Assembly: GCF_900167445.1 (NCBI RefSeq)
Contig: NZ_FUZT01000014.1
Location: forward strand, 62,001-126,000
Direction: 5' to 3'
Length of the DNA stretch: 64,000 nucleotides
From: Maledivibacter halophilus
GTDB lineage: Bacteria; Bacillota; Clostridia; Peptostreptococcales; Caminicellaceae
How positions within the stretch are numbered: position 1 is the first letter of the stretch; each line of letters starts with the position of its first letter. Position numbers and translations under genes: made by a program. The notes under the pieces were generated by a model, which searched no databases, was not told where the DNA came from, and was given only the letters and a program-made list of their open reading frames with translations. Below, in pieces: positions 16,089-25,705 of the stretch.

Positions 16089-16829
16089 ATGGCTAAATCA
16101 AGAAAAGTTCCTTCAATAGCAGATAAGCCTTCATCTTTTTGTCCTGGTTGCGGACATGGAATAGTAATTAGACTTATATCCGAATGTTTAGAAGAACTGG
16201 ATCAAGACAACAATATAATTTTTGGAATAGGCGTTGGATGTTCAAGCTTATTAGGGGGAATACTTGAAACAGATAGATTACACTGTCTCCATGGTCGTGC
16301 TTCAGCAGTTTGCACAGGCATGAAAAGGGTATCTCCAGAAAACATAGTAGTTTCATATCAAGGTGATGGTGATGCCTATAGTATAGGACTGGCAGAGACA
16401 ACCAGTGCTGCATATAGGAATGAAAATTTCACAGTTATTATAGTAAACAATACAAATTATGGTATGACAGGCGGTCAAATGAGTAATACAACTATGCCCG
16501 GTCAAAAAACTACAACAACTCCTTATGGTAGAGACTGCTCAATAACAGGTGCTCCTATAAAATTTCCGGAGCTTATTGCAAGTCAATTTGATGTTGCATA
16601 TGCTGCAAGGGGTACAGTTACTAATCCTGCCAATATAAACAAGTTAAAGGGCTATATAAAAAACGCTTTAGATGCTCAAATAAAGGGTGAAGGCTATTCT
16701 GTAGTTGAAGTTCTTTCGCCTTGCCCAACCAATTGGGGAATGACTGCATTACAAGCTATGGATAGATTAGAAGAAGAAATAATTCCATACTACCCATTGG
16801 GAGAATTTAAAACTAGGGAGGTAAAGTAA
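16089..16829 (+). CDS. 2-oxoacid:ferredoxin oxidoreductase subunit beta (thiamine-pyrophosphate binding)
   Basis: The 246-residue product carries the thiamine-pyrophosphate motif GDGDAYSIG followed about 30 residues later by NNTNYGMTGGQ. FCPGCGHG near residue 18 carries cysteines typical of this subunit. GIGVGCSSLLGG and HGRASAVCTGMK are core substrate-site motifs. The gene follows alpha by 2 bases and precedes gamma by 2 bases. Confidence 0.93.
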   Translation: MAKSRKVPSIADKPSSFCPGCGHGIVIRLISECLEELDQDNNIIFGIGVGCSSLLGGILETDRLHCLHGRASAVCTGMKRVSPENIVVSYQGDGDAYSIGLAETTSAAYRNENFTVIIVNNTNYGMTGGQMSNTTMPGQKTTTTPYGRDCSITGAPIKFPELIASQFDVAYAARGTVTNPANINKLKGYIKNALDAQIKGEGYSVVEVLSPCPTNWGMTALQAMDRLEEEIIPYYPLGEFKTREVK

Positions 16830-16831
16830 CT

Positions 16832-17380
16832 ATGAAAGAAATCCTATTTGCCGGTTTTGGAGGTCAAGGTGTACTAACAGCAGGACTGGTAATTTCACAA
16901 ATAGCTGTGCATAAAGGCTTAAAAGCCACATGGATACCTTCCTATGGCTCTGCAATGAGGGGTGGAACTGCCAATTGTACAGTTAAATATGGAAATGATA
17001 CAATATATAATCCTTCTCAAGAAGAACCAGATATACTATTAGCCATGAACAATCCTTCTTTACATAAATTTATCCATATTGTGGCTCCAGGTGGAACAGT
17101 AATAATAAATAGCGATATGGTTACATATGATAATACTATTAGAGACGATATTAAAATAATAGAAGTTCCATGCTCCAATTTAGCCAAGGAAATAAATCAT
17201 CCAAAGGGCGCAAATATTATAATGGCCGGGGTCATATTAAAGATAACAAACGATTTTACAGAGGATGAAGGAATAAAGGGTATGAATGACATGTTTAGAA
17301 AAAAGGGTAAAGAAAAATTTGAAGAAATAAATACAAAGGCCCTTAAATTAGGATATGATTTTTTTTATAAACATAACTAA
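16832..17380 (+). CDS. 2-oxoacid:ferredoxin oxidoreductase subunit gamma
   Basis: The 182-residue product has the domain III opening ILFAGFGGQGVLTAGLVIS and the conserved WIPSYGSAMRGGTANCTVKY segment that contacts coenzyme A. It closes the four-gene operon and is followed by a strong bidirectional terminator. Confidence 0.93.
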   Translation: MKEILFAGFGGQGVLTAGLVISQIAVHKGLKATWIPSYGSAMRGGTANCTVKYGNDTIYNPSQEEPDILLAMNNPSLHKFIHIVAPGGTVIINSDMVTYDNTIRDDIKIIEVPCSNLAKEINHPKGANIIMAGVILKITNDFTEDEGIKGMNDMFRKKGKEKFEEINTKALKLGYDFFYKHN

Positions 17381-17390
17381 CTTTAAAAAT

Positions 17391-17415
17391 GGAAACCTCA
17401 GAGGTTGCTTCTCTT
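17391..17415 (+). other. Short sequence matching the 3' part of the RNA-like element at 8.7 kb
   Basis: GGAAACCTCAGAGGTTGCTTC resembles GGAAACCTCAGGGGCTACTTC at 8708-8728, with 18 of 21 bases the same in full, the first eleven identical. Both lie just downstream of a gene. It may be chance or a remnant of a shared element. Confidence 0.25.
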
Positions 17416-17446
17416 TATTTGGTTTAACGAACATAAATATACAAAT

Positions 17447-17494
17447 AAAAAATAATGCTTTGAGTAGATTTTCTAACTCAAAGCATTATTTTTT
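17447..17494. terminator. Bidirectional terminator between ferredoxin-oxidoreductase and MFS genes
   Basis: AAAAAATAATGCTTTGAGT (17447-17465) pairs perfectly with ACTCAAAGCATTATTTTTT (17476-17494). The 19-bp stem is T-flanked on both strands and separates convergent operons. Confidence 0.9.
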
Positions 17495-17568
17495 ATTTCA
17501 AGTAATATTCTTTAGCCCAGATTATTCATGGAAAGTGTGTAAGTAGTTTCTATATTCTAAGGCTTTCA

Positions 17569-18894
17569 TCAAAATTTTCTATATATATTTTTACATCCTG
17601 TTTCTTTTACAAATAGAGATGAAATAAATCCTATTACTGCTGCTATAAGTACTACTGTAAAGGCTTTTTGGTATAAAGCTGCAGGTGATAATGTCAAGCT
17701 GTATTTGTCGAAAACCTTTGCAACTATTGGAGGAAGTACTATAGTTCCAAAAAATCCACCTATATTAGCTACTGACGTTGATACTCCGACATATTTGGGA
17801 TGATTGACTTCCTTTATACAAGGCCAGCTTATTACATAAGCACAACTCATAAAGCCTACCATAAATATTAAGGGTAATAGTAGGAATGATGGAGGCTGCC
17901 CTCCCTTTGCAAAGACTATAAAAACCCATGTAAAGACGTATAACCCACCAGATATAAGCAAAGGCTTTTTTCTGCTTCTTATTTTATCTGATATATTTCC
18001 AATTACCATAGAACCAATGGCACTTCCCAATACTCCAGCTGTTATATAATTGGAGGATTGTATTGTGGATTTTCCATAAACACTGGATATGAATGATGTT
18101 CCCCAATATCCCATCATAATTACATAGGTCCCATAAAATCCTGCATACATGAAAAATACTGGCCAGGTTTTTGGGTTTTTAAGGACTTGAAGCAGTCCCG
18201 TCATTATACTTATATTGTCTTCATTAGATTCACTTTTATCTTCATTTAATTTTCCTTCTAACTCCTTTACTGAAGGCATTCCCAATTCCTTTGGAGTATT
18301 TCTTACTATAAAATATATTGCAGCAGCCACTACCATAGAAACTATACCTATTCCTCTAAAGGAATTCCTCCATCCAATATTTGAAACCATTAATGCCAGA
18401 GGTGTTTGTGCCAAAGCTCCTCCTAAAACCCCTATAAAGCAAGTGATTCCAGTCATAGTTCCAAATTCACTTTCTTTAAACCACTCTGATTGAATTTTAA
18501 GTATAGACACAAATACTACAGATGTTCCAAGTCCTACCATACCTCTTCCTACATATAATAGAGCTACGCTGTGGGAAAAGCTAAATAAAATTATTCCAAA
18601 GGCAGCTATTAAAGTGCCATAGGAGGCTGTTTTTCTTGCGCCAAGGGTATCAACCAATAGCCCAGTAGGTATTTGCATAATAAGATATATATAAAAAAAA
18701 CTATTTCCTATAGAAACAAAGGTAGTCTCTGTTAATGCAAATTCAGCAATAATCGTATCCTTTACAACTCCCATTGATAGGGAATGAAAAAACTTTATTG
18801 CATATGCAAGTACGATTACTCCCCAAATTAACCAACGGTATTTCATCATTTTTTTAGCTTTTTCACTTGAGTTTATCATATTTAGACTGTACAT
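17569..18894 (-). CDS. Major facilitator superfamily transporter (oxalate/formate-antiporter-like)
   Basis: A 441-residue protein with 12 predicted membrane helices. MGVVKDTIIAEFALTETTF and the loop GLLVDTLGARKTASYG match the MFS A-motif region of organic-anion carriers. It starts 1 base after the aminotransferase stop, with the ribosome site inside that gene's last codons, and is the last gene of a long leftward series. A role in amino-acid or carboxylate exchange for that pathway is plausible. Substrate unknown. Confidence 0.82.
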   Translation of the reverse strand: MYSLNMINSSEKAKKMMKYRWLIWGVIVLAYAIKFFHSLSMGVVKDTIIAEFALTETTFVSIGNSFFYIYLIMQIPTGLLVDTLGARKTASYGTLIAAFGIILFSFSHSVALLYVGRGMVGLGTSVVFVSILKIQSEWFKESEFGTMTGITCFIGVLGGALAQTPLALMVSNIGWRNSFRGIGIVSMVVAAAIYFIVRNTPKELGMPSVKELEGKLNEDKSESNEDNISIMTGLLQVLKNPKTWPVFFMYAGFYGTYVIMMGYWGTSFISSVYGKSTIQSSNYITAGVLGSAIGSMVIGNISDKIRSRKKPLLISGGLYVFTWVFIVFAKGGQPPSFLLLPLIFMVGFMSCAYVISWPCIKEVNHPKYVGVSTSVANIGGFFGTIVLPPIVAKVFDKYSLTLSPAALYQKAFTVVLIAAVIGFISSLFVKETGCKNIYRKF

Positions 18895-18895
18895 T

Positions 18896-20074
18896 TTAAA
18901 ACTCCCTACTGAAAAGTTCTCCTAAAAGTCCAATTCCTTCTACTATTTGTTCTTGCGACATATTTGAATAATTAAGTCTTACTGTATTTTCGTGTCCACC
19001 ATTTGGATAGAAAGGTCCTCCAGGTACAAATCCAACATTTAATTCTAATGCTTTTTGAAGTAATTTTGAAGCATCTACCCCATTAGGAAACTCAATCCAA
19101 AGGAACATTCCCCCCTTGGGATCTGTTCTTTTTACTGTTTTAGGAAACTTTTCATCTATAAGCCTACACATTAAATCTCTTTTAACTTTATATACCTTTA
19201 TAATTTCCTTTATCTGTTCTTCCATATCATATTCATTAAGAAATTCATCAACCTGCATTTGGGCAAGTTGATTTGATTGAAGGTCTGCACCTTGCTTCAT
19301 TATTTCGTATTTATTTATAAGATTTTTATCTGCACATATCCAACCTACTCTTAATCCAGCACAAAATATTTTAGAAAATGATCCTAAATATATTACTCTA
19401 TTTTCTTTATCCAAAGCTTTTATTGTGGGTATATCTTCCCCTTCAAATCTTATTTCTCCATATGGATTGTCTTCTACTATTGGAAGATCATATTCACCTG
19501 CAATTTCAAGCAATTTTTTTCTTCTTTCTAAGGACCAAGTTCTTCCCGTAGGGTTTGAAAAATTTGGTACTACATATATCATTTTAACATTATTATCCTT
19601 TTCCAATACTGCTTCAAGCTCATCTAATTTCATTCCATCTTCATCTACATCTATTCCTTTAAAATTACATTCAAAGGGTCTAAAGGCTGCTAAAGCTCCC
19701 AGATAACTTGGATTTTCCGTAATTACTGTATCTCCTTTATTAACAAACATCATGGCGCTAAAAAATATTGCCTGTTGAGACCCCGTTGTTATCTGAATAT
19801 TTTCCCTTGTTGCAGTCACATTCTTTTCTTCCATTATTTTGACTATCTTCTCTATTAATGGCTCATGTCCCTTTGTGGGACCATATTGCAAAGCAATAGC
19901 CCCCTTTTTCTTCAATATTTTATCAGTTATTTTTCTTACCTTTTCTACTGGTATTAATTGTGGTGATGGAAGCCCTGCTGCAAAGGACATACATCCTGGT
20001 CTTGCAGCTATCTGTTTTCCTGTTTCCCTAATTGCTGAAGGCTTCATAACACTTAATCTAGTTGATAGCTTCAT
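18896..20074 (-). CDS. PLP-dependent aminotransferase (class I/II, 2-aminoadipate/LysN-like)
   Basis: The 392-residue product has the PLP lysine at Lys235 in LGSFSKIFCAGLRVGW, the ring-stacking region TTGSQQAIFF, NPTGRTW with the cofactor-contacting Asn, and EDNPYGEIRF. The short N-terminus without a GntR domain distinguishes it from MocR regulators. Relatives transaminate 2-aminoadipate, leucine and aromatic amino acids. Its neighbours Ptb and Buk, and the facing 2-oxoacid:ferredoxin oxidoreductase, suggest it feeds 2-oxoacids into an oxidative, ATP-yielding branch. Confidence 0.88.
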   Translation of the reverse strand: MKLSTRLSVMKPSAIRETGKQIAARPGCMSFAAGLPSPQLIPVEKVRKITDKILKKKGAIALQYGPTKGHEPLIEKIVKIMEEKNVTATRENIQITTGSQQAIFFSAMMFVNKGDTVITENPSYLGALAAFRPFECNFKGIDVDEDGMKLDELEAVLEKDNNVKMIYVVPNFSNPTGRTWSLERRKKLLEIAGEYDLPIVEDNPYGEIRFEGEDIPTIKALDKENRVIYLGSFSKIFCAGLRVGWICADKNLINKYEIMKQGADLQSNQLAQMQVDEFLNEYDMEEQIKEIIKVYKVKRDLMCRLIDEKFPKTVKRTDPKGGMFLWIEFPNGVDASKLLQKALELNVGFVPGGPFYPNGGHENTVRLNYSNMSQEQIVEGIGLLGELFSREF

Positions 20075-20102
20075 AATTATCTCCCCCTCTAGTTATAAAA
20101 TA

Positions 20103-21011
20103 CTATATCTGTGACGACGCCAGACACCCTAAGGCAATTGAATTTATTTTAATCTCTGCTGTATCGGACCTTGAACCGAGTATTACTGGATTTGAAGCTC
20201 CAAGTACAATACCTACCCATTTAGCTTTATTGAAATGAAGCCATGATTTTCCCAATACATTTCCTGTTTCAATATTTGGGAACAATAGTAGATCCACATC
20301 TCCTGATATTTGACTGTCTATCCCCTTGTGCTGGGCTGCATTTTTATCAAAGGCTACATCAAATGCTATAGGACCTTCAATAATACACTTTGATATTTCA
20401 TTATTCCTTCTCATTTTTACTAATTCAGCAGCATCTACTGTGGCCTGTACTTTTTCATCTACCATCTCATTTGCCGCTAAAGCTGCCACTTTAGGATTAT
20501 TCAATCCCATCCTTTTCATTGCCTTTAAAGCATTTATTAATATATCTTTTTTTTGCTTAAGATTAGGAGCTGTATTTATTCCACTATCTGTACAATATAA
20601 AAGCTTGTGATATCCAGGAAGTTCATATACTGCCATTAAGCTAATAAGCCTTCCGGTTCTCAGCCCATGCTGTCTATTAAGTACTGCTCTCATGTAAACA
20701 GATGTATTTACAAGTCCCTTCATAAGCACCTGGGCTTTTCCCTTTTTTACAAGCTTTACAGCTTCCAATGCTGCTTCCTCCGAAGTAGAGCTATTAATTA
20801 CTTTACAATTATCCAATTTAACTTTTTTTATAATTTCTTTTATTTTTCCTTCATTCCCTACAAGTATTGGTTTTATAAATCCCATATCCACAGCTTTTTT
20901 CACTGCCTTTAATAGCTCTTCATCCTCTGCACCTGCAACGCTAAGAGTGTAAGGGCCTACTTTTTTCACCTTTTCTATTGCTTCATCAAAGCTTTTCAGC
21001 ACAGTTTTCAC
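20103..21011 (-). CDS. ptb: Phosphate butyryltransferase (phosphotransbutyrylase)
   Basis: This enzyme converts butyryl- or branched acyl-CoA plus phosphate to acyl phosphate. It is 302 residues, the usual Ptb length. Family features include ADEVQ-like active-site surroundings in ALAANEMVDEKVQATVDA, VLMKGLVNTSVYMRAVL, and the C-terminal GIVLGASNPVILGSRSDTAE. It follows buk by 8 bases on the same strand. With buk it makes ATP from acyl-CoA. Several Ptb enzymes accept isobutyryl- and isovaleryl-CoA, which suits the aminotransferase and oxidoreductase nearby. Confidence 0.94.
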   Translation of the reverse strand: MKTVLKSFDEAIEKVKKVGPYTLSVAGAEDEELLKAVKKAVDMGFIKPILVGNEGKIKEIIKKVKLDNCKVINSSTSEEAALEAVKLVKKGKAQVLMKGLVNTSVYMRAVLNRQHGLRTGRLISLMAVYELPGYHKLLYCTDSGINTAPNLKQKKDILINALKAMKRMGLNNPKVAALAANEMVDEKVQATVDAAELVKMRRNNEISKCIIEGPIAFDVAFDKNAAQHKGIDSQISGDVDLLLFPNIETGNVLGKSWLHFNKAKWVGIVLGASNPVILGSRSDTAEIKINSIALGCLASSQI

Positions 21012-21019
21012 CTCCTATA

Positions 21020-22081
21020 CTATAGATATTCCTTTACTACTTCTTCTCCTTTAAGTGCCCTCATTGCTCCAAGGGCTAAGGCTTCCATTTCCATTTCTCC
21101 TGGAGCAATTTCTACTGGTGCTAAATATTCTACCCTTTTCTGTACTCCACCGGTTACCATCTTTGAATTTGCTATACCACCTGTTAATATTATCTTATCA
21201 ATCTCTCCATATAAGGAAGCTCCATACATGGATATTTCCTTTGCAATTTGATATATAAACGCATCCATAACAAGCTTTGCTTTCCTATGGCCCTTTTCTA
21301 TCATTTCCTCTATTTTCATAATATCCTTTGTCCCCAAATAATCGTACATTCCACCTATGGTACTGACCTTTGCCACCATTTCCTTACATGTATATTTTCC
21401 AGAATAACAAAGCTTAATTAGAGGATATACCAATAATCCACCACTTCGCTCCGGAGAAAAGGGCCCATCTGATCTTCCACCACTTCCATCAATCATTCTA
21501 CCTTTATTATGGACTACTACTGATATTCCCGACCCAAGGTGAGCTGCTATAAAGTTAAAATCTTCATATCTTCCTCCCATTTTTTCTGCTATTTTCCTAC
21601 ATACAGCCTTATGGTTTAATGAATGGAGCCAGCTTGCTTTCTCAATATCTGATAATCCTGTAATTCTGGATATATCCTGAAATTCATCTACCGATACTGG
21701 ATCTACAACAAAGGATGGGACATTTATATCATCAGCAATATTCTTAGCAAGTATAGCCCCTAAATTTGAAGCATGCTCTCCATTTATTGCATTTTTCAAA
21801 TCTTCAAGCATTCTTTTATTAACTCTATAGACGCCGCCTTCTATAGGTTTCATAAGTCCACCTCTACCTACAACGCAATTTAAAGAATCTACAGATATAT
21901 TCCCTTCATTTATAGAATCTAATATTAATTTTTTTCTATATTCATACTCATCAAACACTGTTTTGAATTCTTTCAAATCCTCGGCTGTATGTTTAATACT
22001 TTTCTTAAATATTTTCTTTTCCCCGTCAAAAACCGCAATTTTTGTAGAAGTACCTCCAGGGTTTATTACAAGTATTTTCAT
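21020..22081 (-). CDS. buk: Butyrate kinase
   Basis: This enzyme transfers phosphate from butyryl (or branched acyl) phosphate to ADP. At 353 residues it has normal length. Acetokinase-family motifs include ILVINPGGTSTKIAVF at the N-terminus, FIAAHLGSGISVVVHNKG and KIILTGGIANSK. It lies upstream of ptb in the same leftward operon. A GGAG site precedes the ATG. Confidence 0.95.
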   Translation of the reverse strand: MKILVINPGGTSTKIAVFDGEKKIFKKSIKHTAEDLKEFKTVFDEYEYRKKLILDSINEGNISVDSLNCVVGRGGLMKPIEGGVYRVNKRMLEDLKNAINGEHASNLGAILAKNIADDINVPSFVVDPVSVDEFQDISRITGLSDIEKASWLHSLNHKAVCRKIAEKMGGRYEDFNFIAAHLGSGISVVVHNKGRMIDGSGGRSDGPFSPERSGGLLVYPLIKLCYSGKYTCKEMVAKVSTIGGMYDYLGTKDIMKIEEMIEKGHRKAKLVMDAFIYQIAKEISMYGASLYGEIDKIILTGGIANSKMVTGGVQKRVEYLAPVEIAPGEMEMEALALGAMRALKGEEVVKEYL

Positions 22082-22127
22082 AAGTTCCTCCTTAGATTTT
22101 GAAATTCTGTTCTACTATTGTGTTAAA

Positions 22128-22157
22128 TATTTCCCGAGCAATCTTGTTCGGGAAATA
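22128..22157 (-). terminator. Hairpin between the antiporter and butyrate kinase genes
   Basis: TATTTCCCGA (22128-22137) pairs with TCGGGAAATA (22148-22157), and the stem can extend inward with G-T pairs. The minus-strand T-tract is weak, so this may be a partial terminator or processing site within the operon. Confidence 0.55.
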
Positions 22158-22187
22158 CTTTTTCATTCATTATGTTGTTTTAAATTT

Positions 22188-23609
22188 TTAAGCTTTATTT
22201 TTACTAAGTGGTTTCTTTACTTTCTTATTCTCCCAAAGCACAAATATTCCCATAAATGATAGTACAATTGATAATATTGGATTAATGATATTTAATAGGG
22301 CATATGGAGCAAGCTTTATAGTTGAAACCCCTAATGTAGTTGCCATAAATGCTCCTGCTGTTGTCCAGGGAATTAATGGCCCTGTTAAGGTTCCACCTTC
22401 TTCAAGTAAGCGGCTAAGCATCGCTGGTTTAAGTCCTTTTTCTTTAAATGCCTCTTTGTATAAACTCCCGTTAAGTATGATTCCAAGATATATTTCTCCC
22501 ATTGATGCATTTCCTAAAATTGTTGTGCAAATAACCATCGAAACCAACGCCCCTACACTCTTTACTCTAGAAAGTATACCTTCTATCAAAGCTTTTAAGT
22601 ATCCAACTTCCTCTAAAACACCACCTAGGCATAAGGCTATAAAGGATAGAGAAAAAGTCCACATCATATTTTGTATACCGCCCCTTACTAAAAGAGTGTC
22701 TACTAATTCTATACCAGTTTTATTGGTGTATCCATAGTTTAATGATGATAATGCACTACTTAAGCTTGTTCCTTGGAATATTACTGCTACTAGTAATCCT
22801 GTAAAGGTACCGATTATCATTGCTGGTACAGCTGGTACCTTCTTCAGATTCAATGTAAATAAAACAATCATTGGTAATATTACTATAGGATTGAGATTAA
22901 AATTAGCAGCTAATGTATCCTGTATCATTTGTATATCCTCAGGATTTCCATTTCCACTGGCATATTTAAATCCAATGAAGGTATAAATAATGATTGAAAT
23001 TAAATATGATGGAACAGTTGTATATGCCATGGCCTTTATATGATCATACAAATCAGCACCGGCAGATACAGCTGATAGATTCGTTGTATCCGATATAGGT
23101 GACATTTTATCTCCAAAAAATGCACCTGCCACTACCATACCTGCCACGGCCGGTGCAGGTATTCCCAGTCCAACGCCCATTCCCATTAAAGCTATACCTA
23201 CAGTCCCTGCTGTTCCCCAGGAAGTTCCTGTTGCCAATGATGTAAGACTGCAAATTATTAATCCCAGTGGAAGAAAAAATTTAGGATTTAAAAACTTAAG
23301 ACCATAATATATTAGAGCTGGTACAGTTCCTGCTGTTATCCATGAACCAATAATTGTACCTATCAAAATAAATATAACCATGGCTACCATTGCTCGACTA
23401 ACACTTTTTTGCATTCCCTTAAGTAAATCATCGAATTTATAACCATATCTAAATGATACTAAACAGGTTACACACAACCCTAATATTAATAAAACATGTA
23501 TATCTGTTTTTAATACCATAATACCTATTATCAATATAGCAACAATACTTAAAAACAGTAATAATGACTCCATAACACTGGGTTTCCCTTTCACATTTTT
23601 ATCAATCAT
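22188..23609 (-). CDS. nhaC: NhaC-family Na+/H+ antiporter
   Basis: The product is 473 residues from the ATG at 23609, which has AAGGAG 8 bases upstream. It is a polytopic inner-membrane protein with NhaC features GDKMSPISDTTNLSAVSAGAD and GTSWGTAGTVGIALMGMG. NhaC proteins exchange sodium for protons; some relatives exchange organic acids. It sits between the molybdopterin oxidoreductase and butyrate kinase, so it may balance ions for this pathway or move its acid products. Confidence 0.88.
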   Translation of the reverse strand: MIDKNVKGKPSVMESLLLFLSIVAILIIGIMVLKTDIHVLLILGLCVTCLVSFRYGYKFDDLLKGMQKSVSRAMVAMVIFILIGTIIGSWITAGTVPALIYYGLKFLNPKFFLPLGLIICSLTSLATGTSWGTAGTVGIALMGMGVGLGIPAPAVAGMVVAGAFFGDKMSPISDTTNLSAVSAGADLYDHIKAMAYTTVPSYLISIIIYTFIGFKYASGNGNPEDIQMIQDTLAANFNLNPIVILPMIVLFTLNLKKVPAVPAMIIGTFTGLLVAVIFQGTSLSSALSSLNYGYTNKTGIELVDTLLVRGGIQNMMWTFSLSFIALCLGGVLEEVGYLKALIEGILSRVKSVGALVSMVICTTILGNASMGEIYLGIILNGSLYKEAFKEKGLKPAMLSRLLEEGGTLTGPLIPWTTAGAFMATTLGVSTIKLAPYALLNIINPILSIVLSFMGIFVLWENKKVKKPLSKNKA

Positions 23610-23638
23610 CAGTAACACTCCTTCAATTGAAAAATAGT

Positions 23639-25705
23639 TTATTTTTCTTTTTTTTCAATTTTCACCTTTACTGACTTCATTAGTGGGAAGCCATCAATAG
23701 GATCAAATCTATCATCATGTGTTATAAGGTTTACATTAGCCTCCTTCCAGCCATGGGTTATTTGTATCATTCCTGGCATAATTTCTTTTTCATGTCTGAT
23801 CTTCACAGGTATTTCTAGGCTTCCTATTTGAGATGTTATTATAACTGCATCACCATCTTTAACATTAAGCTTTGCTGCATCTACTGGATGTAATTCTACT
23901 TCCGGACCGGGGATAGCAGTTCTAAATCTCTTAAAGTTTCTATTCCTTCCATGATAGTAAATTAATTTTCTTGCTCCCGTTATCATAGTATATGGATACT
24001 CATCATCTTTATTTTCTATATAATCCGGTGATTTATAAACTGGCAATCCATCATAGCCTAAGCTATCAAGATACTCAGAATACAATTCTATTTTTCCGCT
24101 TTTTGTATTAAATGGCTTTTCACCGTTATTTAGCTTCTCTTCCCATTTTTTATATCTTAAGGGCTTATACTGATATCCTTCTGGGTTCTGCTTTAATATA
24201 TCTATTGAAACATCAGTCGGCTCTACCAGCCATTCATTTAACTTATCTTCATTTTCCCATGGAAAATATTCTCCTATTCCCACACTATGGGCTATATCAT
24301 GTAGAAATTGATATTCATCCTGAACTTCAGGTATAGTACATATTCTATTGGTCAGGGCAACAACTTGATGCATTCCATGGCAGTGCATTTCAGAGCGTTC
24401 AAGATATGATGCGGCAGGTAGTACATAATCTGCAAGCTCAGCTGTTTCTGACATAAACAGCTCCCTTACTACTAACAAATCTAAACTTTTTAAAGCCTTT
24501 ACAACTTTTTTAGTGTTAGGATTAGTTAGTGCCGGATTTGCACCTATTATTATCATTCCCTTTAAAGGATATGGGTCTTGGGAAAGAATTGTATTCATTG
24601 CCGTCATGGTATGACATTCCTGTCTATATTCATACAATACAGGAAATTTATCTGCACCTATAGGCTTTAAATGTGTCAATGGTAATTCATCATATAAGGT
24701 AAGCTTTCTTTGGCCAAATCCCTCTGGCATAAAGTTTCCACCTTTTTGATCAAAGCTTGCTACTAAGGCATCTATACAAGCACAGGCTCTTATATTATTT
24801 ATTCCATTTTCATGATGCTCAAGGCCATTTCCTACATAATTAATTACATGGGGCCTTCCCTGTATTATAAAGTCAACTATTTGATGAAGTATATTTCTAT
24901 CTACTCCCGTTTCCCTTTCTACATATTCATCTGTAAATTCCTTTACATATTCCTTTAATTTGTCATATCCCTGGGTATACTTTCTAATAAATTCCTTATC
25001 TATTCCATCCCTTTCAATTAATAATCTCATAATTCCATGGGCTAATGCCCCGTCTGTCCCAGGCCTGACTTGTGCAAACACATGGGCTTGTCTAGCTATA
25101 TGGCTTAACCTTGAATCAATAGCAATTATTTTTGCTCCTTTTCCCTTTGCCCTCATTATGTATTGTGTCATATTAGGATGTGCATTTGGTGGATTTGCTC
25201 CCCAAAGCAATATACATTTAGAATTTTCAAAATCCGGTTGTGCCATCCACGCACCTGCCACTAATGAATACCCAATCCATCTCCCTACAAAACATTGGGA
25301 GTCATTAGAAAAATAATTTGGAGATCCAAAAGCATGTATAAATCTTCTTGCTAGTTCCTCTTGCTGTGCAAATCCAACTGCTTCGCCCTTCCAAATACCA
25401 AAGGATCTTGCTCCGTATTCCTCCTTAATCTTGAGCACTTTCTTAGATATCTCATTTAATGCTTGTTCAAGACCTATCTCAACAAATTTGCCATTTACTT
25501 TTTTAAGGGGCTTTAATATTCTATCCTTTCCATTAAACAAATCTACTCCCGCTCTACCTTTTACACATATTCTTCCACGATTCCAATAATGATTACTTCC
25601 ATCAATATCAACTATTTCATCATTTTCTAGATAAACATTAATACCGCAATGATCATCACACATTCTACAAAGGGTCTTCACTACATTTTTTTTATTATTT
25701 TCCAT
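23639..25705 (-). CDS. Molybdopterin-dependent oxidoreductase (DMSO reductase superfamily)
   Basis: The product is 688 residues from the ATG at 25705 (AAGGAGG 8 bases upstream). The N-terminal 4Fe-4S domain has CRMCDDHCGINV with a fourth Cys in GRICVKG. The probable metal-ligand cysteine is in SNDSQCFVGR. Cofactor-binding regions include ILLWGANPPNAHPN and MIIIGANPALTNPN, and the C-terminal domain begins near YTMITGARKLIYYH. There is no Tat signal peptide, so it is cytoplasmic. With the 4Fe-4S partner (11-base overlap) and a flavoprotein upstream it may form an NAD(P)H- or ferredoxin-linked reductase. The substrate is not recognisable; formate, acyl or sulfur chemistry are all open. Confidence 0.85.
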   Translation of the reverse strand: MENNKKNVVKTLCRMCDDHCGINVYLENDEIVDIDGSNHYWNRGRICVKGRAGVDLFNGKDRILKPLKKVNGKFVEIGLEQALNEISKKVLKIKEEYGARSFGIWKGEAVGFAQQEELARRFIHAFGSPNYFSNDSQCFVGRWIGYSLVAGAWMAQPDFENSKCILLWGANPPNAHPNMTQYIMRAKGKGAKIIAIDSRLSHIARQAHVFAQVRPGTDGALAHGIMRLLIERDGIDKEFIRKYTQGYDKLKEYVKEFTDEYVERETGVDRNILHQIVDFIIQGRPHVINYVGNGLEHHENGINNIRACACIDALVASFDQKGGNFMPEGFGQRKLTLYDELPLTHLKPIGADKFPVLYEYRQECHTMTAMNTILSQDPYPLKGMIIIGANPALTNPNTKKVVKALKSLDLLVVRELFMSETAELADYVLPAASYLERSEMHCHGMHQVVALTNRICTIPEVQDEYQFLHDIAHSVGIGEYFPWENEDKLNEWLVEPTDVSIDILKQNPEGYQYKPLRYKKWEEKLNNGEKPFNTKSGKIELYSEYLDSLGYDGLPVYKSPDYIENKDDEYPYTMITGARKLIYYHGRNRNFKRFRTAIPGPEVELHPVDAAKLNVKDGDAVIITSQIGSLEIPVKIRHEKEIMPGMIQITHGWKEANVNLITHDDRFDPIDGFPLMKSVKVKIEKKEK

